Of a DNA stretch of 64,000 bases, positions 1-9,097 are shown in pieces. Each line of letters begins with the position of its first letter. Positions within the stretch are counted from its first letter, which is position 1. The stretch is from Pseudoalteromonas sp. T1lg75 (GTDB lineage Bacteria > Pseudomonadota > Gammaproteobacteria > Enterobacterales > Alteromonadaceae). Position numbers and translations under genes: made by a program. Location: assembly GCF_002964705.1 (NCBI RefSeq), contig NZ_PQCD01000006.1, forward strand, positions 1-64,000. Direction: 5' to 3'. Under the pieces are notes generated by a model. It did no database searches and was not told the origin of the DNA. It saw only the letters and a program-made list of their open reading frames with translations.

Positions 1-4
1 CCTG

Positions 5-60
5 CCGTCTCAGTGGGGTCGCATTATAGGGAGATTCGATTTCGACGCAAGCCCTTTTTT
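5..60 (-). promoter_or_regulatory. rRNA-type P1 promoter firing left out of the window
   Basis: Read on the minus strand there is a TTGCGT -35-like hexamer at 50-45, a 16-bp spacer and a perfect TATAAT -10 at 28-23, followed by a GC-rich discriminator GCGACCCC and ACTGAGACGG. The block CTCCCTATAATGCG-N-CC..ACTGA closely resembles the E. coli rrn P1 core promoter, whose GC-rich discriminator gives stringent (ppGpp) control. The transcription start would be near 12-15. A 16S rRNA operon, or a tRNA operon, should lie just left of the window. What is seen is the promoter; the operon itself is inferred. Confidence 0.7.
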
Positions 61-238
61 AAAGAAAATTGCGAAAAATAGATCGTTTGCGCAAAAATAA
101 AACGAAAGTAGCTGTATTTAACAGTTAAAGATCTGTTTTAGATCCATTTGGTTACATTTAGCTTGTTATATAGAGGTTAGAAGGTAGCTATATAGCTTTA
201 TATAGAAGAGAGAAACGTTTTATTTTGGCTATATAAAG
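61..238 (-). promoter_or_regulatory. AT-rich upstream region of the rRNA-type promoter
   Basis: No gene is seen here. The stretch is strongly AT-rich, with A/T tracts directly upstream of the -35 (61-115) and several TATATAG-type repeats, including the palindrome GCTATATAGC near 187-196. Position and composition fit an UP element and Fis-type activator sites of an rRNA promoter. No individual protein site can be assigned by eye. Confidence 0.4.
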
Positions 239-266
239 AAAAAGCCGAGCATAAGCTCGGCTTTTT
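239..266 (-). terminator. Terminator after rplQ
   Basis: A perfect 10-bp stem AAAGCCGAGC/GCTCGGCTTT with an ATAA loop ends in T-runs on both strands. It lies 16 bases after the rplQ stop, so it ends the alpha operon. It also separates that operon from the rRNA-type promoter. Confidence 0.9.
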
Positions 267-282
267 ATGTCTTTTATAAGAC

Positions 283-684
283 TTACTCTGCAGACTGCGC
301 GTCTTCTTGAACTTCTTCAGTCGCAACTGGGCGATCTACTAGTTCAATGTAAGCCATTGGTGCGTTGTCGCCAGCACGGAAACCACACTTCAAAATACGA
401 GTGTAGCCACCAGGACGGCTTTCGTAGCGAGGACCAATCTCGCTGAACAACTTACCAACAACTTCTTTATCACGCGTGCGAGCAAACGCTAAACGACGGT
501 TTGCAACGCTATCAGTCTTAGCCAGTGTGATTAAAGGTTCAATTACACGGCGCAGCTCTTTCGCTTTAGGCAATGTTGTTTTGATGATTTCGTGCTTCAC
601 CAAAGAACCAGCCATATTGCTGAACATCGCTTTGCGATGGCTGCTGTTACGGTTTAATTGACGACCACTCTTACGATGGCGCAT
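283..684 (-). CDS. rplQ: 50S ribosomal protein L17
   Basis: L17 is a large-subunit protein near the polypeptide exit. The 133-residue product starts [20 protein letters not shown], the family's N-terminal signature, and matches the bacterial L17 along its core. The last dozen residues form a short acidic tail, slightly longer than in E. coli. It is the last gene of the alpha operon, 40 bases after rpoA, and is followed at once by a strong intrinsic terminator. Identification is secure. Confidence 0.98.
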   Translation of the reverse strand: MRHRKSGRQLNRNSSHRKAMFSNMAGSLVKHEIIKTTLPKAKELRRVIEPLITLAKTDSVANRRLAFARTRDKEVVGKLFSEIGPRYESRPGGYTRILKCGFRAGDNAPMAYIELVDRPVATEEVQEDAQSAE

Positions 685-724
685 GACCCTATCCTTCTAA
701 CTAAACTAAATATAGTGATCTAGA

Positions 725-1711
725 TTACTCAGCTAGGCTTGCTGGCGGCCAGTTTTCTAGGCGCATGCCTAGAGAAAGACCACGTGATGCAAGCACGTCT
801 TTGATCTCAGTTAGAGACTTCTTACCTAAGTTAGGTGTCTTAAGAAGCTCAACTTCGGTACGCTGTACTAAATCACCGATATATTGAATTTGCTCGGCTT
901 TCAAGCAGTTTGCTGAACGAACTGTTAGCTCAAGATCATCAACTGGACGAAGCAGAATAGGATCGAATTCTGGCTTCTCTTCTTTCTCTTCTGGCTCAGA
1001 AACATCACGTAAGTCTACGAATGCTTCTAGTTGCTCAGCAAGAATAGTCGACGCACGGCGGATCGCTTCTTCAGGATCTAAGGTGCCGTTCGTTTCCATA
1101 TCAATGATTAGCTTGTCTAAGTCAGTACGTTGTTCAACACGTGCTGATTCAACCGAGTACGCAATACGCTCAACCGGACTGAATGATGCATCAAGCAACA
1201 GACGGCCGATTGGACGCTCATCGTCTTCAGAGGATACGCGGCTAGACGCTGGTACATAACCACGACCACGCTCAACACGAATACGCATGCTGATCTCGCT
1301 GTTATTTGTCGTTAGGTGACAAATTACGTGATCAGGGTTAGCGATTGTTACGTCGCCATCGTGCTGAATATCTGCCGCAGTCACAGGGCCTACACCAGAT
1401 TTAGTCAGGGTCAGAAAAACTTCATCTTTGCCTTCGATATTTACTGCCAACCCTTTCAGGTTTAGCAGGATTTCAATGATGTCTTCTTGTACGCCTTCTT
1501 TCGCGCTGTACTCATGTAAAACGCCATCAATTTCTACCTCGGTAACTGCACATCCAGGCATAGATGACAACAGAATACGACGTAGTGCGTTTCCTAGAGT
1601 GTGACCAAAACCACGCTCAAGCGGCTCAAGAACCACTTTTGAACGAGTTGGGTTGATAGCGTCGATATCGACTAACCTTGGTTTTAGGAATTCGGTTACA
1701 GAACCCTGCAT
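725..1711 (-). CDS. rpoA: RNA polymerase alpha subunit
   Basis: The alpha subunit dimerises to start assembly of core RNA polymerase; its C-terminal domain contacts UP elements and activators. The 328-residue product has the usual two domains: an N-terminal assembly domain (about 1-235, with [18 protein letters not shown]) and a C-terminal DNA-binding domain (about 250-328, with [14 protein letters not shown] helix and [12 protein letters not shown]). Length is within one residue of the E. coli protein. A GAGG-type ribosome site precedes the ATG. It lies between rpsD and rplQ in the standard alpha operon order. Confidence 0.99.
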   Translation of the reverse strand: MQGSVTEFLKPRLVDIDAINPTRSKVVLEPLERGFGHTLGNALRRILLSSMPGCAVTEVEIDGVLHEYSAKEGVQEDIIEILLNLKGLAVNIEGKDEVFLTLTKSGVGPVTAADIQHDGDVTIANPDHVICHLTTNNSEISMRIRVERGRGYVPASSRVSSEDDERPIGRLLLDASFSPVERIAYSVESARVEQRTDLDKLIIDMETNGTLDPEEAIRRASTILAEQLEAFVDLRDVSEPEEKEEKPEFDPILLRPVDDLELTVRSANCLKAEQIQYIGDLVQRTEVELLKTPNLGKKSLTEIKDVLASRGLSLGMRLENWPPASLAE

Positions 1712-1735
1712 TTTATCCTCTCTTAACTCTTAACT

Positions 1736-2356
1736 TTACTTCGAGTAAAGTTCGACGATTAGTTGTTCGTTAATGTCCGCAGACAGATCAGAACGCTCAG
1801 GTAGGCGCTTGAAAGTACCTTCCATTTTCTTACCGTCAACTTCAACCCAAGTTGGCTTTTCACGTTGCTCAGCCAATTCTAGAGCTGCTACGATACGCGC
1901 TTGTTTCTTCGACTTCTCACGGATTTCTACCTGATCTTCAGGAGTAACGTTGAAAGAAGGAATGTTAACAACACGACCATTAACCATAATCGCTTTGTGG
2001 CTTACTAGCTGACGTGCTTCAGCACGTGTGCTTGCAAAACCCATGCGATATACAACATTGTCTAGACGTTGCTCTAGAAGCTGAAGTAGGTTTTCACCTG
2101 TGTTGCCTTTAAGGCGAGCAGCTTCTTTGTAGTAGTTACGGAATTGCTTCTCAAGGATGCCGTACATACGACGAACCTTTTGCTTTTCACGTAGCTGTAG
2201 ACCGTAGTCAGATAGACGACCTTTACGGGCGCCGTGCTGACCTGGTGCGTTCTCTAGCTTACACTTAGAGTCGATAGCTCGTACGCCGCTCTTAAGGAAC
2301 AGGTCAGTACCTTCACGACGACTTAGCTTGAGCTTAGGGCCCAAATATCTTGCCAT
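1736..2356 (-). CDS. rpsD: 30S ribosomal protein S4
   Basis: S4 is a primary 16S rRNA binder that nucleates small-subunit assembly and, in enterics, represses the alpha operon by binding its leader RNA. The 206-residue product has the family length, the [19 protein letters not shown] start and the S4 RNA-binding domain (about residues 95-160, [20 protein letters not shown]). There are few cysteines, as in zinc-free S4. The matching leader target is visible upstream of rpsM, so feedback control is likely kept. Confidence 0.98.
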   Translation of the reverse strand: MARYLGPKLKLSRREGTDLFLKSGVRAIDSKCKLENAPGQHGARKGRLSDYGLQLREKQKVRRMYGILEKQFRNYYKEAARLKGNTGENLLQLLEQRLDNVVYRMGFASTRAEARQLVSHKAIMVNGRVVNIPSFNVTPEDQVEIREKSKKQARIVAALELAEQREKPTWVEVDGKKMEGTFKRLPERSDLSADINEQLIVELYSK

Positions 2357-2377
2357 GTTCTTTCTCCTAACCTATTG

Positions 2378-2764
2378 TTATACGCGACGTTTCTTCGGTG
2401 GACGACAACCATTATGAGGGATTGGCGTCACGTCAGTGATGTTGGTGATACGGAAACCAGCAGCGTTCAATGCACGTACAGCAGACTCACGGCCTGGACC
2501 TGGACCTTTAATGAAAACTTCTAGGTTCTTTAAACCGTATTCTTGAGCAGCAGTACCTGCACGCTCTGCAGCTACCTGAGCAGCGAATGGAGTAGATTTA
2601 CGTGAACCACGGAAACCTGAACCACCGGCAGTTGCCCATGAAAGTGCATTACCTTGACGGTCTGTAATAGTAACAATAGTGTTGTTGAAAGAAGCATGAA
2701 CGTGAGCCATACCATCAGCAACTTGTTTTTTTACCTTCTTACGACGAATTGGTGCTTTAGCCAT
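2378..2764 (-). CDS. rpsK: 30S ribosomal protein S11
   Basis: S11 forms part of the platform of the small subunit next to the mRNA exit. The 128-residue product carries the family blocks [19 protein letters not shown] and the C-terminal [13 protein letters not shown]. It sits 13 bases after rpsM and 21 before rpsD in normal alpha operon order. Confidence 0.98.
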   Translation of the reverse strand: MAKAPIRRKKVKKQVADGMAHVHASFNNTIVTITDRQGNALSWATAGGSGFRGSRKSTPFAAQVAAERAGTAAQEYGLKNLEVFIKGPGPGRESAVRALNAAGFRITNITDVTPIPHNGCRPPKKRRV

Positions 2765-2777
2765 AACTTACCCCACC

Positions 2778-3134
2778 TTATTTCTTGATAGGCTTGCGAG
2801 GACCCTTACGAGTACGCGCGTTAGTCTTAGTACGCTGACCACGTAGTGGTAGCGAACGACGGTGACGTAAGCCACGGAAGCAACCAAGGTCCATAAGACG
2901 CTTGATGTTCAAAGTAACTTCACGACGAAGATCACCTTCTACAGTGTACTTGCCAACTTCTTCACGAAGTACGTCAAGTGTTTCGTCAGAAAGTTCACCG
3001 ATTTTTGTGGTCTCGGCGATACCAGTCGCAGCTAAGATCGCCTTAGCGCGAGTTTTACCTACACCATAAATTGAAGTTAAACCAATAACCGCATGTTTAT
3101 GATCAGGAACGTTAATGCCAGCTATACGGGCCAC
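2778..3134 (-). CDS. rpsM: 30S ribosomal protein S13
   Basis: S13 sits at the head of the small subunit and touches the P-site tRNA. Starting at the GTG at 3134 gives 118 residues beginning [16 protein letters not shown], the family length and N-terminus. A GTG two codons earlier (3140) is too close to the AGGAG at 3143-3147, while the GTG at 3134 has an 8-base spacer. The E. coli gene also uses GTG here. It is the first gene of the alpha operon and its start lies inside the S4-responsive leader RNA. Confidence 0.96.
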   Translation of the reverse strand: MARIAGINVPDHKHAVIGLTSIYGVGKTRAKAILAATGIAETTKIGELSDETLDVLREEVGKYTVEGDLRREVTLNIKRLMDLGCFRGLRHRRSLPLRGQRTKTNARTRKGPRKPIKK

Positions 3135-3215
3135 TAACACATCTCCTATTTTAAAGTTTGGTAATCATCTTCTTGAAAAGCCCGTAAGGATACTCAAGCG
3201 ATAACCAAACCAATA
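3131..3215 (-). ncRNA. Alpha operon leader (S4-binding pseudoknot)
   Basis: The minus-strand leader before rpsM contains TTGAGTATCC, then ACGGGCTTTTCA, then an AGGAG ribosome site just before GTGGCCCGTATAGC. This matches the E. coli alpha operon leader (TTGAGTATCC...ACGGGCTTTTCA) in order and spacing. The flanking arms TTTGGT and ACCAAA can pair to form the outer stem. In the known family S4 binds this pseudoknot and blocks translation of rpsM and the genes after it. Recognition is by sequence likeness; no folding was run. Confidence 0.8.
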
Positions 3216-3262
3216 TGAAAAACACAGGCCGAGTAGGATACTCAGCCTGCATGACTGTTTAA

Positions 3263-3376
3263 TTAGCCTTGCCTTTGCTTGTGCTTAGGCTCACTGCAGA
3301 TCACACGTACTACACCAGCACGCTTGATTACTTTGCAGTTACGGCAGATTTTCTTAACGGAAGCACGTACTTTCAT
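3263..3376 (-). CDS. rpmJ: 50S ribosomal protein L36
   Basis: This 37-residue protein ([20 protein letters not shown]...) is the smallest large-subunit protein. It is the zinc-type L36: Cys11, Cys14, Cys27 and His32 form the ribbon. It lies 22 bases after secY and closes the spc operon. A 120-base gap with the S4 leader follows before rpsM, as in E. coli. Confidence 0.96.
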   Translation of the reverse strand: MKVRASVKKICRNCKVIKRAGVVRVICSEPKHKQRQG

Positions 3377-3398
3377 TACTCAACTCCGTAAACCAACC

Positions 3399-4727
3399 TT
3401 AGCGGCCGTAGCCTTTAAGGTTTGCTTTTTTCAGCACAGAATCATACTGATGTGACATCAGATGGGTCTGTACTTGTGCCATAAAGTCCATGATCACAAC
3501 AACGATAATCAAAATTGATGTACCGCCGAAGTAGAATGGCGTTTGCCATGCCATGGTCATAAACTCGGGCACCAGACAGATAAAGGTAATATACAAGGCA
3601 CCTGCCAATGTCAGGCGTGTCATTACTTTATCAATGTATTTCGATGTCTGCTCACCTGGACGAATACCTGGAATAAATGCACCAGACTTTTTCAGGTTAT
3701 CTGCAGTTTCACGCGGGTTGAACACCAACGCAGTATAGAAAAAGCAGAAAAAGATAATAGCCGCTGCCAAGACCATCGCATACAGAGGCTGACCTGGGGT
3801 CAACGCTGTTGAGATAGCTTGTAACACGTCAGCTACAGGACCTTCACCCTGGCCGAACCAGCTTGCAATTGTACCAGGGAACAGAATGATACTACTAGCA
3901 AAGATTGGTGGAATAACCCCAGCCATGTTCACTTTTAACGGCAAATGAGTGCTTTGAGCAGCGTACACTTGACGACCTTGTTGGCGCTTCGCGTAGTTAA
4001 CGACGATACGACGTTGACCACGTTCGAAGAATACCACCAAGTAAGTAACGGCAAAGACGATTACCGCAATCAATACAAGTACCAAAATGTTCAATTCACC
4101 TTGGCGCGCCATTTCGGCTGTCGAACCAATAGCAGACGGCAGGTTAGCTACGATACCAACAAAAATCAGTACTGAGATACCGTTACCGATACCACGTTCT
4201 GTAATTTGTTCGCCCAACCACATGAGGAACATACAGCCGGTTACTAAGCTCACCACAGCGGTGAAATAGAAACCAAAGCCAGGGTTAACAACTAACCCTT
4301 CCATCATGTTCGGTAAGCCGGTGGCAATACCGATTGATTGGAATGTAGCAAGCACGAGCGTACCATAACGCGTGTACTGGCTAATTTTCTTACGCCCAGC
4401 CTCACCCTCTTTTTTCAGCTCTATCATCGCAGGATGTATGTGCGTTAATAGTTGCATGATAATCGAGGCCGAGATGTACGGCATAATACCCAGTGCAAGC
4501 ACTGAAGCACGCTCAAGCGCACCACCACTGAACATGTTGAACATCTCAACAATGGTGCCCTTTTGTTGCTCGAAGAATTCGGCAAGTACAGCGGCGTCAA
4601 TCCCAGGGATCGGCACGAATGAACCTAGACGGTAAATGATGATAGCTCCGAGAACAAATAGTAAACGACGCTTCAACTCCGCAAGCCCACTTTGTGCACT
4701 TTGCATATTTTGACCTGGTTTAGCCAT
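3399..4727 (-). CDS. secY: Sec translocon channel subunit SecY
   Basis: SecY forms the inner-membrane protein-conducting channel with SecE and SecG. The 442-residue product has the usual ten membrane segments, the N-terminal [27 protein letters not shown] block that includes the first segment, and the cytoplasmic loop arginines ([17 protein letters not shown]). Length is one residue short of E. coli SecY. It sits between rplO and rpmJ in the spc operon. Confidence 0.98.
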   Translation of the reverse strand: MAKPGQNMQSAQSGLAELKRRLLFVLGAIIIYRLGSFVPIPGIDAAVLAEFFEQQKGTIVEMFNMFSGGALERASVLALGIMPYISASIIMQLLTHIHPAMIELKKEGEAGRKKISQYTRYGTLVLATFQSIGIATGLPNMMEGLVVNPGFGFYFTAVVSLVTGCMFLMWLGEQITERGIGNGISVLIFVGIVANLPSAIGSTAEMARQGELNILVLVLIAVIVFAVTYLVVFFERGQRRIVVNYAKRQQGRQVYAAQSTHLPLKVNMAGVIPPIFASSIILFPGTIASWFGQGEGPVADVLQAISTALTPGQPLYAMVLAAAIIFFCFFYTALVFNPRETADNLKKSGAFIPGIRPGEQTSKYIDKVMTRLTLAGALYITFICLVPEFMTMAWQTPFYFGGTSILIIVVVIMDFMAQVQTHLMSHQYDSVLKKANLKGYGR

Positions 4728-4738
4728 AAAGTACTTCC

Positions 4739-5173
4739 TTACTCTTCTACCTTGCCTCCGGCAGCTTCAATCGCCGCACGAGCACCTTGAGTCACTTTAA
4801 GACCTTTAACGGTAACCGCGCGAGAAACTTCGCCAGATTTAACTACTTTAACGAACTGGATGTTCTTCTTAACCAGACCAGCTGCTTGTAACGCGTTTAG
4901 ATCTACCACATCGCCTTCAACTTTAGCGATTTCGAATAGATTTACTTCAGTAGACGCAAGCGACTTACGTGAAGTGAAACCAAACTTAGGTAGACGACGT
5001 TGCATAGGCATTTGACCGCCTTCAAAACCAACGCGTACTTTACCGCCTGAACGTGATTTCTGACCTTTGTGACCACGGCCACCAGTTTTACCTAGACCAG
5101 AACCAATACCACGACCAAGACGTTTCTTAGGTGTTTTAGAACCCGCAGCAGGAGAAAGTGTATTCAAGTTCAT
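4739..5173 (-). CDS. rplO: 50S ribosomal protein L15
   Basis: L15 is a late-assembly large-subunit protein. Starting at the ATG at 5173 gives 144 residues ([20 protein letters not shown]...), the family length, with the glycine-rich [19 protein letters not shown] block. A TTG five codons upstream would also be open, but the GAGG of the ribosome site lies between the two. The start overlaps the end of rpmD closely (stop at 5178), suggesting coupling. Confidence 0.97.
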   Translation of the reverse strand: MNLNTLSPAAGSKTPKKRLGRGIGSGLGKTGGRGHKGQKSRSGGKVRVGFEGGQMPMQRRLPKFGFTSRKSLASTEVNLFEIAKVEGDVVDLNALQAAGLVKKNIQFVKVVKSGEVSRAVTVKGLKVTQGARAAIEAAGGKVEE

Positions 5174-5177
5174 CGAA

Positions 5178-5357
5178 TTACCCCTCAACCTTAACCATGT
5201 AAGAAACTTGGTTGATCATACCACGTACTGAAGGCGTATCTTCTAGCTCTACAGTGTGGTTGATGCGACGTAAACCAAGGCCACGTAATGTAGCTTTATG
5301 CTTCGGTAAACGACCGATAGAGCTACGTACTTGAGTTACTTTTACTGTGTTTGCCAT
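5178..5357 (-). CDS. rpmD: 50S ribosomal protein L30
   Basis: A 59-residue product, [20 protein letters not shown]..., is the whole bacterial L30 ferredoxin-like fold at its normal length. It lies six bases after rpsE and four bases before rplO, as expected in the spc operon. Confidence 0.96.
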   Translation of the reverse strand: MANTVKVTQVRSSIGRLPKHKATLRGLGLRRINHTVELEDTPSVRGMINQVSYMVKVEG

Positions 5358-5363
5358 GGTGTC

Positions 5364-5870
5364 TTACCCCAAAATCTCATCAACGCTAAGACCACGTTTC
5401 GCAGCAACTGCTTCTGGAGACTTCATGTTCTCAAGAGCAGCGATTGTTGCGCGTACAACGTTGATCGGGTTAGTCGAACCGTAAGCCTTTGATAATACGT
5501 TCTGTACACCAGCTACTTCTAGTACTGCACGCATCGCACCACCGGCGATGATACCTGTACCTTCAGATGCAGGCTGCATGTACACTTTAGAACCAGCGTG
5601 ACGACCCTTGATAGGGTGCTGAAGTGTATTACCTTTAAGGTCTACGTTGATCATGTTGCGACGTGCTTTTTCCATTGCTTTTTGAATAGCAGCAGGAACT
5701 TCACGTGCTTTACCATAACCAAAACCTACTTTACCTGCGCCGTCACCAACTACTGTTAGTGCAGTGAAGCTAAAGATACGACCACCTTTAACCACTTTAG
5801 ACACACGGTTTACCGCGATTAGCTTTTCAGCCAAATCAGGCTGTTGTTGCTTTGCTTCTACGTTAGCCAT
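5364..5870 (-). CDS. rpsE: 30S ribosomal protein S5
   Basis: S5 lines the mRNA entry channel and affects decoding accuracy. The 168-residue product has the N-terminal double-stranded RNA-binding-like domain (about 14-80, with [20 protein letters not shown]) and the C-terminal half ([19 protein letters not shown]). The loop VVKGGR, where spectinomycin-resistance changes occur in other bacteria, looks wild type. Confidence 0.98.
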   Translation of the reverse strand: MANVEAKQQQPDLAEKLIAVNRVSKVVKGGRIFSFTALTVVGDGAGKVGFGYGKAREVPAAIQKAMEKARRNMINVDLKGNTLQHPIKGRHAGSKVYMQPASEGTGIIAGGAMRAVLEVAGVQNVLSKAYGSTNPINVVRATIAALENMKSPEAVAAKRGLSVDEILG

Positions 5871-5879
5871 TGTCTACTC

Positions 5880-6233
5880 CTAGAATTGCAAACCGGCTTC
5901 ACGCGCTGCATCAGCAAGCGCCTTCACACGGCCGTGATATTTAAAGCCACTGCGGTCAAAAGCGATGCTTGCGCTAACGCCTTTTTCAGCCGCACGTTCG
6001 GCAACTGCTTTACCCACTGCTTGCGCAGCTTCGATGTTGCCTGTGCCTTTAACTGTTTCAGCAATTGCTTTTTCAACAGTAGAAGCAGCAGCCAGTACAG
6101 TACCCTCAGCGCTAATTACCTGAGCGTAAATGTGACGTGGCGTGCGGTGGATAACAAGACGAGTTTTGCCTTGTTCAATAAAATTTCTACGGGTGCGCTT
6201 AGCACGACGTAGACGAGCTGTTTTCTTATCCAT
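5880..6233 (-). CDS. rplR: 50S ribosomal protein L18
   Basis: L18 binds 5S rRNA together with L5 and L25. The 117-residue product has the family length and the signature [16 protein letters not shown]. It is packed between rplF and rpsE with 9-base gaps. Confidence 0.97.
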   Translation of the reverse strand: MDKKTARLRRAKRTRRNFIEQGKTRLVIHRTPRHIYAQVISAEGTVLAAASTVEKAIAETVKGTGNIEAAQAVGKAVAERAAEKGVSASIAFDRSGFKYHGRVKALADAAREAGLQF

Positions 6234-6242
6234 CGTCTTACC

Positions 6243-6776
6243 TTACTTCTTCTTAGCCTCTTTACGACGCACGTGTTCGTCAGCATAACGTACACCTTTA
6301 CCTTTATAAGGCTCTGGCTCACGGTATGAACGAATGTTCGCAGCAGTTTGACCAACTAGCTGCTTGTCTGCGCCCTTAACAACGATCTCAGTTTGACTTG
6401 GAGCTTCAATAGTGACGCCCGCTGGGATCTCGAAGTTTACTGGGTGTGAGAAACCTAGAGTTAGATCTAGTACGTTACCCTTTACCGCAGCACGGTAACC
6501 AACACCTACAAGCTGTAGCTTCTTCTCGTAACCGTCGTTCACACCAACAATCATGTTGTTGATAAGTGCACGAGCAGTACCAGCTTGAGCCCAAGCGTTA
6601 GCAACGCCTTCAACTGGGGTCGTTTTGATTACGTTTTCTTCGAATGAAACTTCAACAGCCTCGTGGATCGTACGGCTAAGTTCACCGTTCTTACCTTTAA
6701 CTGTGATGTCCTGGCCTTTTAGCGTGATTTCTACACCGGCAGGAACATTAATAGGTGCCTTTGCTATACGCGACAT
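6243..6776 (-). CDS. rplF: 50S ribosomal protein L6
   Basis: L6 lies near the factor-binding centre of the large subunit. The 177-residue product has the duplicated L6 fold and the C-terminal [20 protein letters not shown] signature. Length equals the E. coli protein. Confidence 0.98.
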   Translation of the reverse strand: MSRIAKAPINVPAGVEITLKGQDITVKGKNGELSRTIHEAVEVSFEENVIKTTPVEGVANAWAQAGTARALINNMIVGVNDGYEKKLQLVGVGYRAAVKGNVLDLTLGFSHPVNFEIPAGVTIEAPSQTEIVVKGADKQLVGQTAANIRSYREPEPYKGKGVRYADEHVRRKEAKKK

Positions 6777-6788
6777 AGTCCCCTCCGA

Positions 6789-7181
6789 TTACGCTACAAA
6801 GCCAATGATTTCACCGCCAACGCCAGCACTACGTGCGGCACGGTCAGTCATTAGGCCTTTAGAAGTTGATACGATAGCGATACCTAGACCACCCATTACC
6901 TTTGGTAATTCGTCACGCTTCTTATAGATGCGTAGACCAGGGCGGCTAACACGCTGGATGTTTTCGATTACAGCTTTGCCTTCGAAGTACTTAAGTTCGA
7001 TAGCAAGCTCAGGCTTAGCACCTTCAGTTACAGAGTAACCAGATACATAACCTTCGTCAGTTAGCACTTTAGCAACTGCTACTTTCAGCTTTGAAGATGG
7101 CATTGAAACAGAAACCTTCTTCGCAGTCTGGCCGTTACGGATACGTGTGAACAAATCCGCAATAGGATCTTGCAAGCTCAT
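6789..7181 (-). CDS. rpsH: 30S ribosomal protein S8
   Basis: S8 binds the central domain of 16S rRNA. In enterics it also represses the spc operon at a site near rplE. The 130-residue product begins [18 protein letters not shown] and ends with the family block [21 protein letters not shown] did not identify its regulatory RNA target with confidence. Confidence 0.98.
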   Translation of the reverse strand: MSLQDPIADLFTRIRNGQTAKKVSVSMPSSKLKVAVAKVLTDEGYVSGYSVTEGAKPELAIELKYFEGKAVIENIQRVSRPGLRIYKKRDELPKVMGGLGIAIVSTSKGLMTDRAARSAGVGGEIIGFVA

Positions 7182-7202
7182 TGTCTTACTCCCGTGATTC
7201 TA

Positions 7203-7508
7203 TTACCAACTAGCCTTTTTAAGGCCAGGAACTTCACCGCGCATAGCAGCTTCGCGTAACTTGATACGGCTTAGGCCGAACTTACGAAGATAACCATGTG
7301 GGCGGCCCGTGATGTTACAACGATTACGTTGACGTGCAGGGCTAGAATCACGCGGTAGACTCTGAAGCTTCAGAACCGCGTCCCAACGCTCTTCATCTGA
7401 TGAATTAACATCGCTGATGATAGCTTTAAGAGCTGCACGCTTTTCAGCGTACTGTGCTACTAACTTAGTGCGCTTTGCTTCGCGCGCTTTCATTGAATTC
7501 TTTGCCAT
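7203..7508 (-). CDS. rpsN: 30S ribosomal protein S14
   Basis: This is the long, zinc-free form of S14: 101 residues, no CXXC pairs, C-terminal [19 protein letters not shown] signature. It assembles late into the head of the small subunit. It lies between rplE and rpsH in standard order. Confidence 0.98.
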   Translation of the reverse strand: MAKNSMKAREAKRTKLVAQYAEKRAALKAIISDVNSSDEERWDAVLKLQSLPRDSSPARQRNRCNITGRPHGYLRKFGLSRIKLREAAMRGEVPGLKKASW

Positions 7509-7518
7509 AACCCTACCC

Positions 7519-8058
7519 TTATTTCTTGAATGGGAAGTTAAACGCTTCTAACAACGCACGGCCTTCATCATTCGTTTTCGCAGAAGTTGTGATAGTGATA
7601 TCAAGACCACGAACGCGATCTACTTTATCATAATCAATTTCTGGGAAGATGATTTGCTCACGTACGCCCATGCTGTAGTTACCGCGACCGTCAAAAGACT
7701 TAGCGCTTACACCACGGAAATCGCGAATACGCGGGATAGCGATTGAAACCAAACGCTCAAAAAAGTCCCACATACGCTCGCCACGTAGGGTTACTTTACA
7801 ACCAATTGGGTAACCTTCACGAATCTTAAAGCCTGCAACTGACTTGCGAGCTTTAGTGATTAGAGGCTTCTGACCAGAGATTGCTTCTAGATCAGCAACA
7901 GCGTTTTCTAGAATTTTCTTGTCAGCTAGGGCTTCGCCCACACCCATGTTTAATGTGATCTTTTCGATCTGAGGGACTTGCATGACAGAGCTGTAACCAA
8001 ACTTCTGTTGAAGTTCTGCTACTACTTTGTCTTTATATACTTCATGCAGTTTCGCCAT
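7519..8058 (-). CDS. rplE: 50S ribosomal protein L5
   Basis: L5 binds 5S rRNA and contacts the P-site tRNA. The 179-residue product has the family length and the block [13 protein letters not shown]. The start follows rplX by 15 bases. In E. coli the S8 repressor target lies around this start; here that is likely by homology only. Confidence 0.98.
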   Translation of the reverse strand: MAKLHEVYKDKVVAELQQKFGYSSVMQVPQIEKITLNMGVGEALADKKILENAVADLEAISGQKPLITKARKSVAGFKIREGYPIGCKVTLRGERMWDFFERLVSIAIPRIRDFRGVSAKSFDGRGNYSMGVREQIIFPEIDYDKVDRVRGLDITITTSAKTNDEGRALLEAFNFPFKK

Positions 8059-8073
8059 CTTCTACTCCAACTA

Positions 8074-8388
8074 TTAAATAGTTTTACCAGTAGATTTGAA
8101 GATACGCACTTTCTTGCCATCTTCAAACTTGAAACCCACACGATCTGCTTTACCCGTTTCCGAGTTGTAGATCGCAACGTTTGATACGTCGATAGACGCT
8201 TCTTTCTCAACAATACCGCCAGCTTGGTTCAACTGAGGAACAGGCTTTTGGTGCTTCTTGATAAGGTTTACGCCTTCAACAAATACTCGACCAGTTTCAG
8301 TTACAACTGAAAGCACTTTACCGCGCTTACCTTTGTCTTTACCGGCTAGTACGATTACTTCGTCATCACGACGGATTTTTGCTGCCAT
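8074..8388 (-). CDS. rplX: 50S ribosomal protein L24
   Basis: L24 starts large-subunit assembly. The 104-residue product has the KOW motif near its N-terminus ([21 protein letters not shown]). It follows rplN by 10 bases. Confidence 0.98.
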   Translation of the reverse strand: MAAKIRRDDEVIVLAGKDKGKRGKVLSVVTETGRVFVEGVNLIKKHQKPVPQLNQAGGIVEKEASIDVSNVAIYNSETGKADRVGFKFEDGKKVRIFKSTGKTI

Positions 8389-8398
8389 GATCGACTCC

Positions 8399-8767
8399 TT
8401 ATAGTACTTCTGGTGCTAGTGAAACGATCTTCATGAACTTTTCAGTACGAAGTTCACGAGTCACAGGGCCGAAGATACGAGTTCCGATTGGCTGTAGGTT
8501 ATCGTTAAGGATAACTGCAGCATTGCTATCGAAACGGATCAAAGAACCGTCTGGACGACGAACGCCTTTTTTGGTACGCACAACAACAGCGTTTTTAACA
8601 TCACCTTTTTTAACTTTGCCGCGTGGAATCGCTTCCTTCACAGCAACTTTAATGATGTCACCAACCGATGCGTAACGACGGTGTGAACCGCCAAGGACTT
8701 TAATACACTGCACTTTGCGAGCGCCGCTGTTATCAGCAACGTCCAGCTGAGTTTGCATTTGGATCAT
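8399..8767 (-). CDS. rplN: 50S ribosomal protein L14
   Basis: L14 lies at the subunit interface. The 122-residue product carries [20 protein letters not shown] and ends [14 protein letters not shown], both family signatures. It is the first gene of the spc operon. In most bacteria rpsQ (S17) of the S10 operon lies directly upstream; here 330 non-coding bases and an asmA-like gene are found instead, so the operon must use its own promoter. Confidence 0.98.
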   Translation of the reverse strand: MIQMQTQLDVADNSGARKVQCIKVLGGSHRRYASVGDIIKVAVKEAIPRGKVKKGDVKNAVVVRTKKGVRRPDGSLIRFDSNAAVILNDNLQPIGTRIFGPVTRELRTEKFMKIVSLAPEVL

Positions 8768-8886
8768 TTTAGATGCTCCGGTGTAGTTACAAACAGCCTA
8801 AATTTCTTTAAAAATTAAGGCATTAAATATCGTTTCCGCTCAAATATCAGGCAACTTTAAGGTCACACGACGTCTGAGGGCGGGCA

Positions 8887-8935
8887 ATTGTATCAGTAAT
8901 GACGCACAAAAGGTAGGCTAATTTTTAATTAATTT
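8887..8935 (-). promoter_or_regulatory. Likely spc operon promoter
   Basis: On the minus strand TACAAT (8892-8887) is a good -10 hexamer. Seventeen bases upstream is a weak -35 (TACCTT, 8915-8910), directly preceded by an A/T tract (AATTAATTAAAAATTA) that could be an UP element, as is common for ribosomal promoters. The resulting leader would be about 115 bases. The call is by pattern only. Confidence 0.5.
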
Positions 8936-9050
8936 CCCGGCCAAGGGGCTGTATCTACACGCATATTCACCTGCGGAAAAGACCCTTATACCGGCCACTT
9001 TCTTGTTGTTGTCATCGAATTGCACCAAGGTTCAATTGGTTACAAAACAA

Positions 9051-9073
9051 ACAGGGCGCTTAATGCGCCCTGT
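9051..9073 (-). terminator. Terminator after the AsmA-family gene
   Basis: A perfect 9-bp stem ACAGGGCGC/GCGCCCTGT with a 5-base loop lies 25 bases after the stop at 9098. On the minus strand it is followed by TTTGTTTTGT. Confidence 0.75.
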
Positions 9074-9097
9074 TGCTGAATATTGATATGGGGTCAA

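Larger units (their letters stand above)
8768..9097. other. Gene-free gap upstream of the spc operon
   Basis: No open frame resembling rpsQ or any other S10-operon gene is present on either strand. The stretch holds a likely minus-strand promoter for rplN (8887-8935), an untranslated leader of about 115 bases, and the terminator of the asmA-like gene (9051-9073). Nothing else recognisable was seen. Confidence 0.7.

Noticed and set aside
61..180. AT-rich stretch with GATC sites resembling a replication origin
   Set aside because: No DnaA box (TTATCCACA or close) is present, and the rRNA-type promoter just left explains the AT-rich upstream region better.
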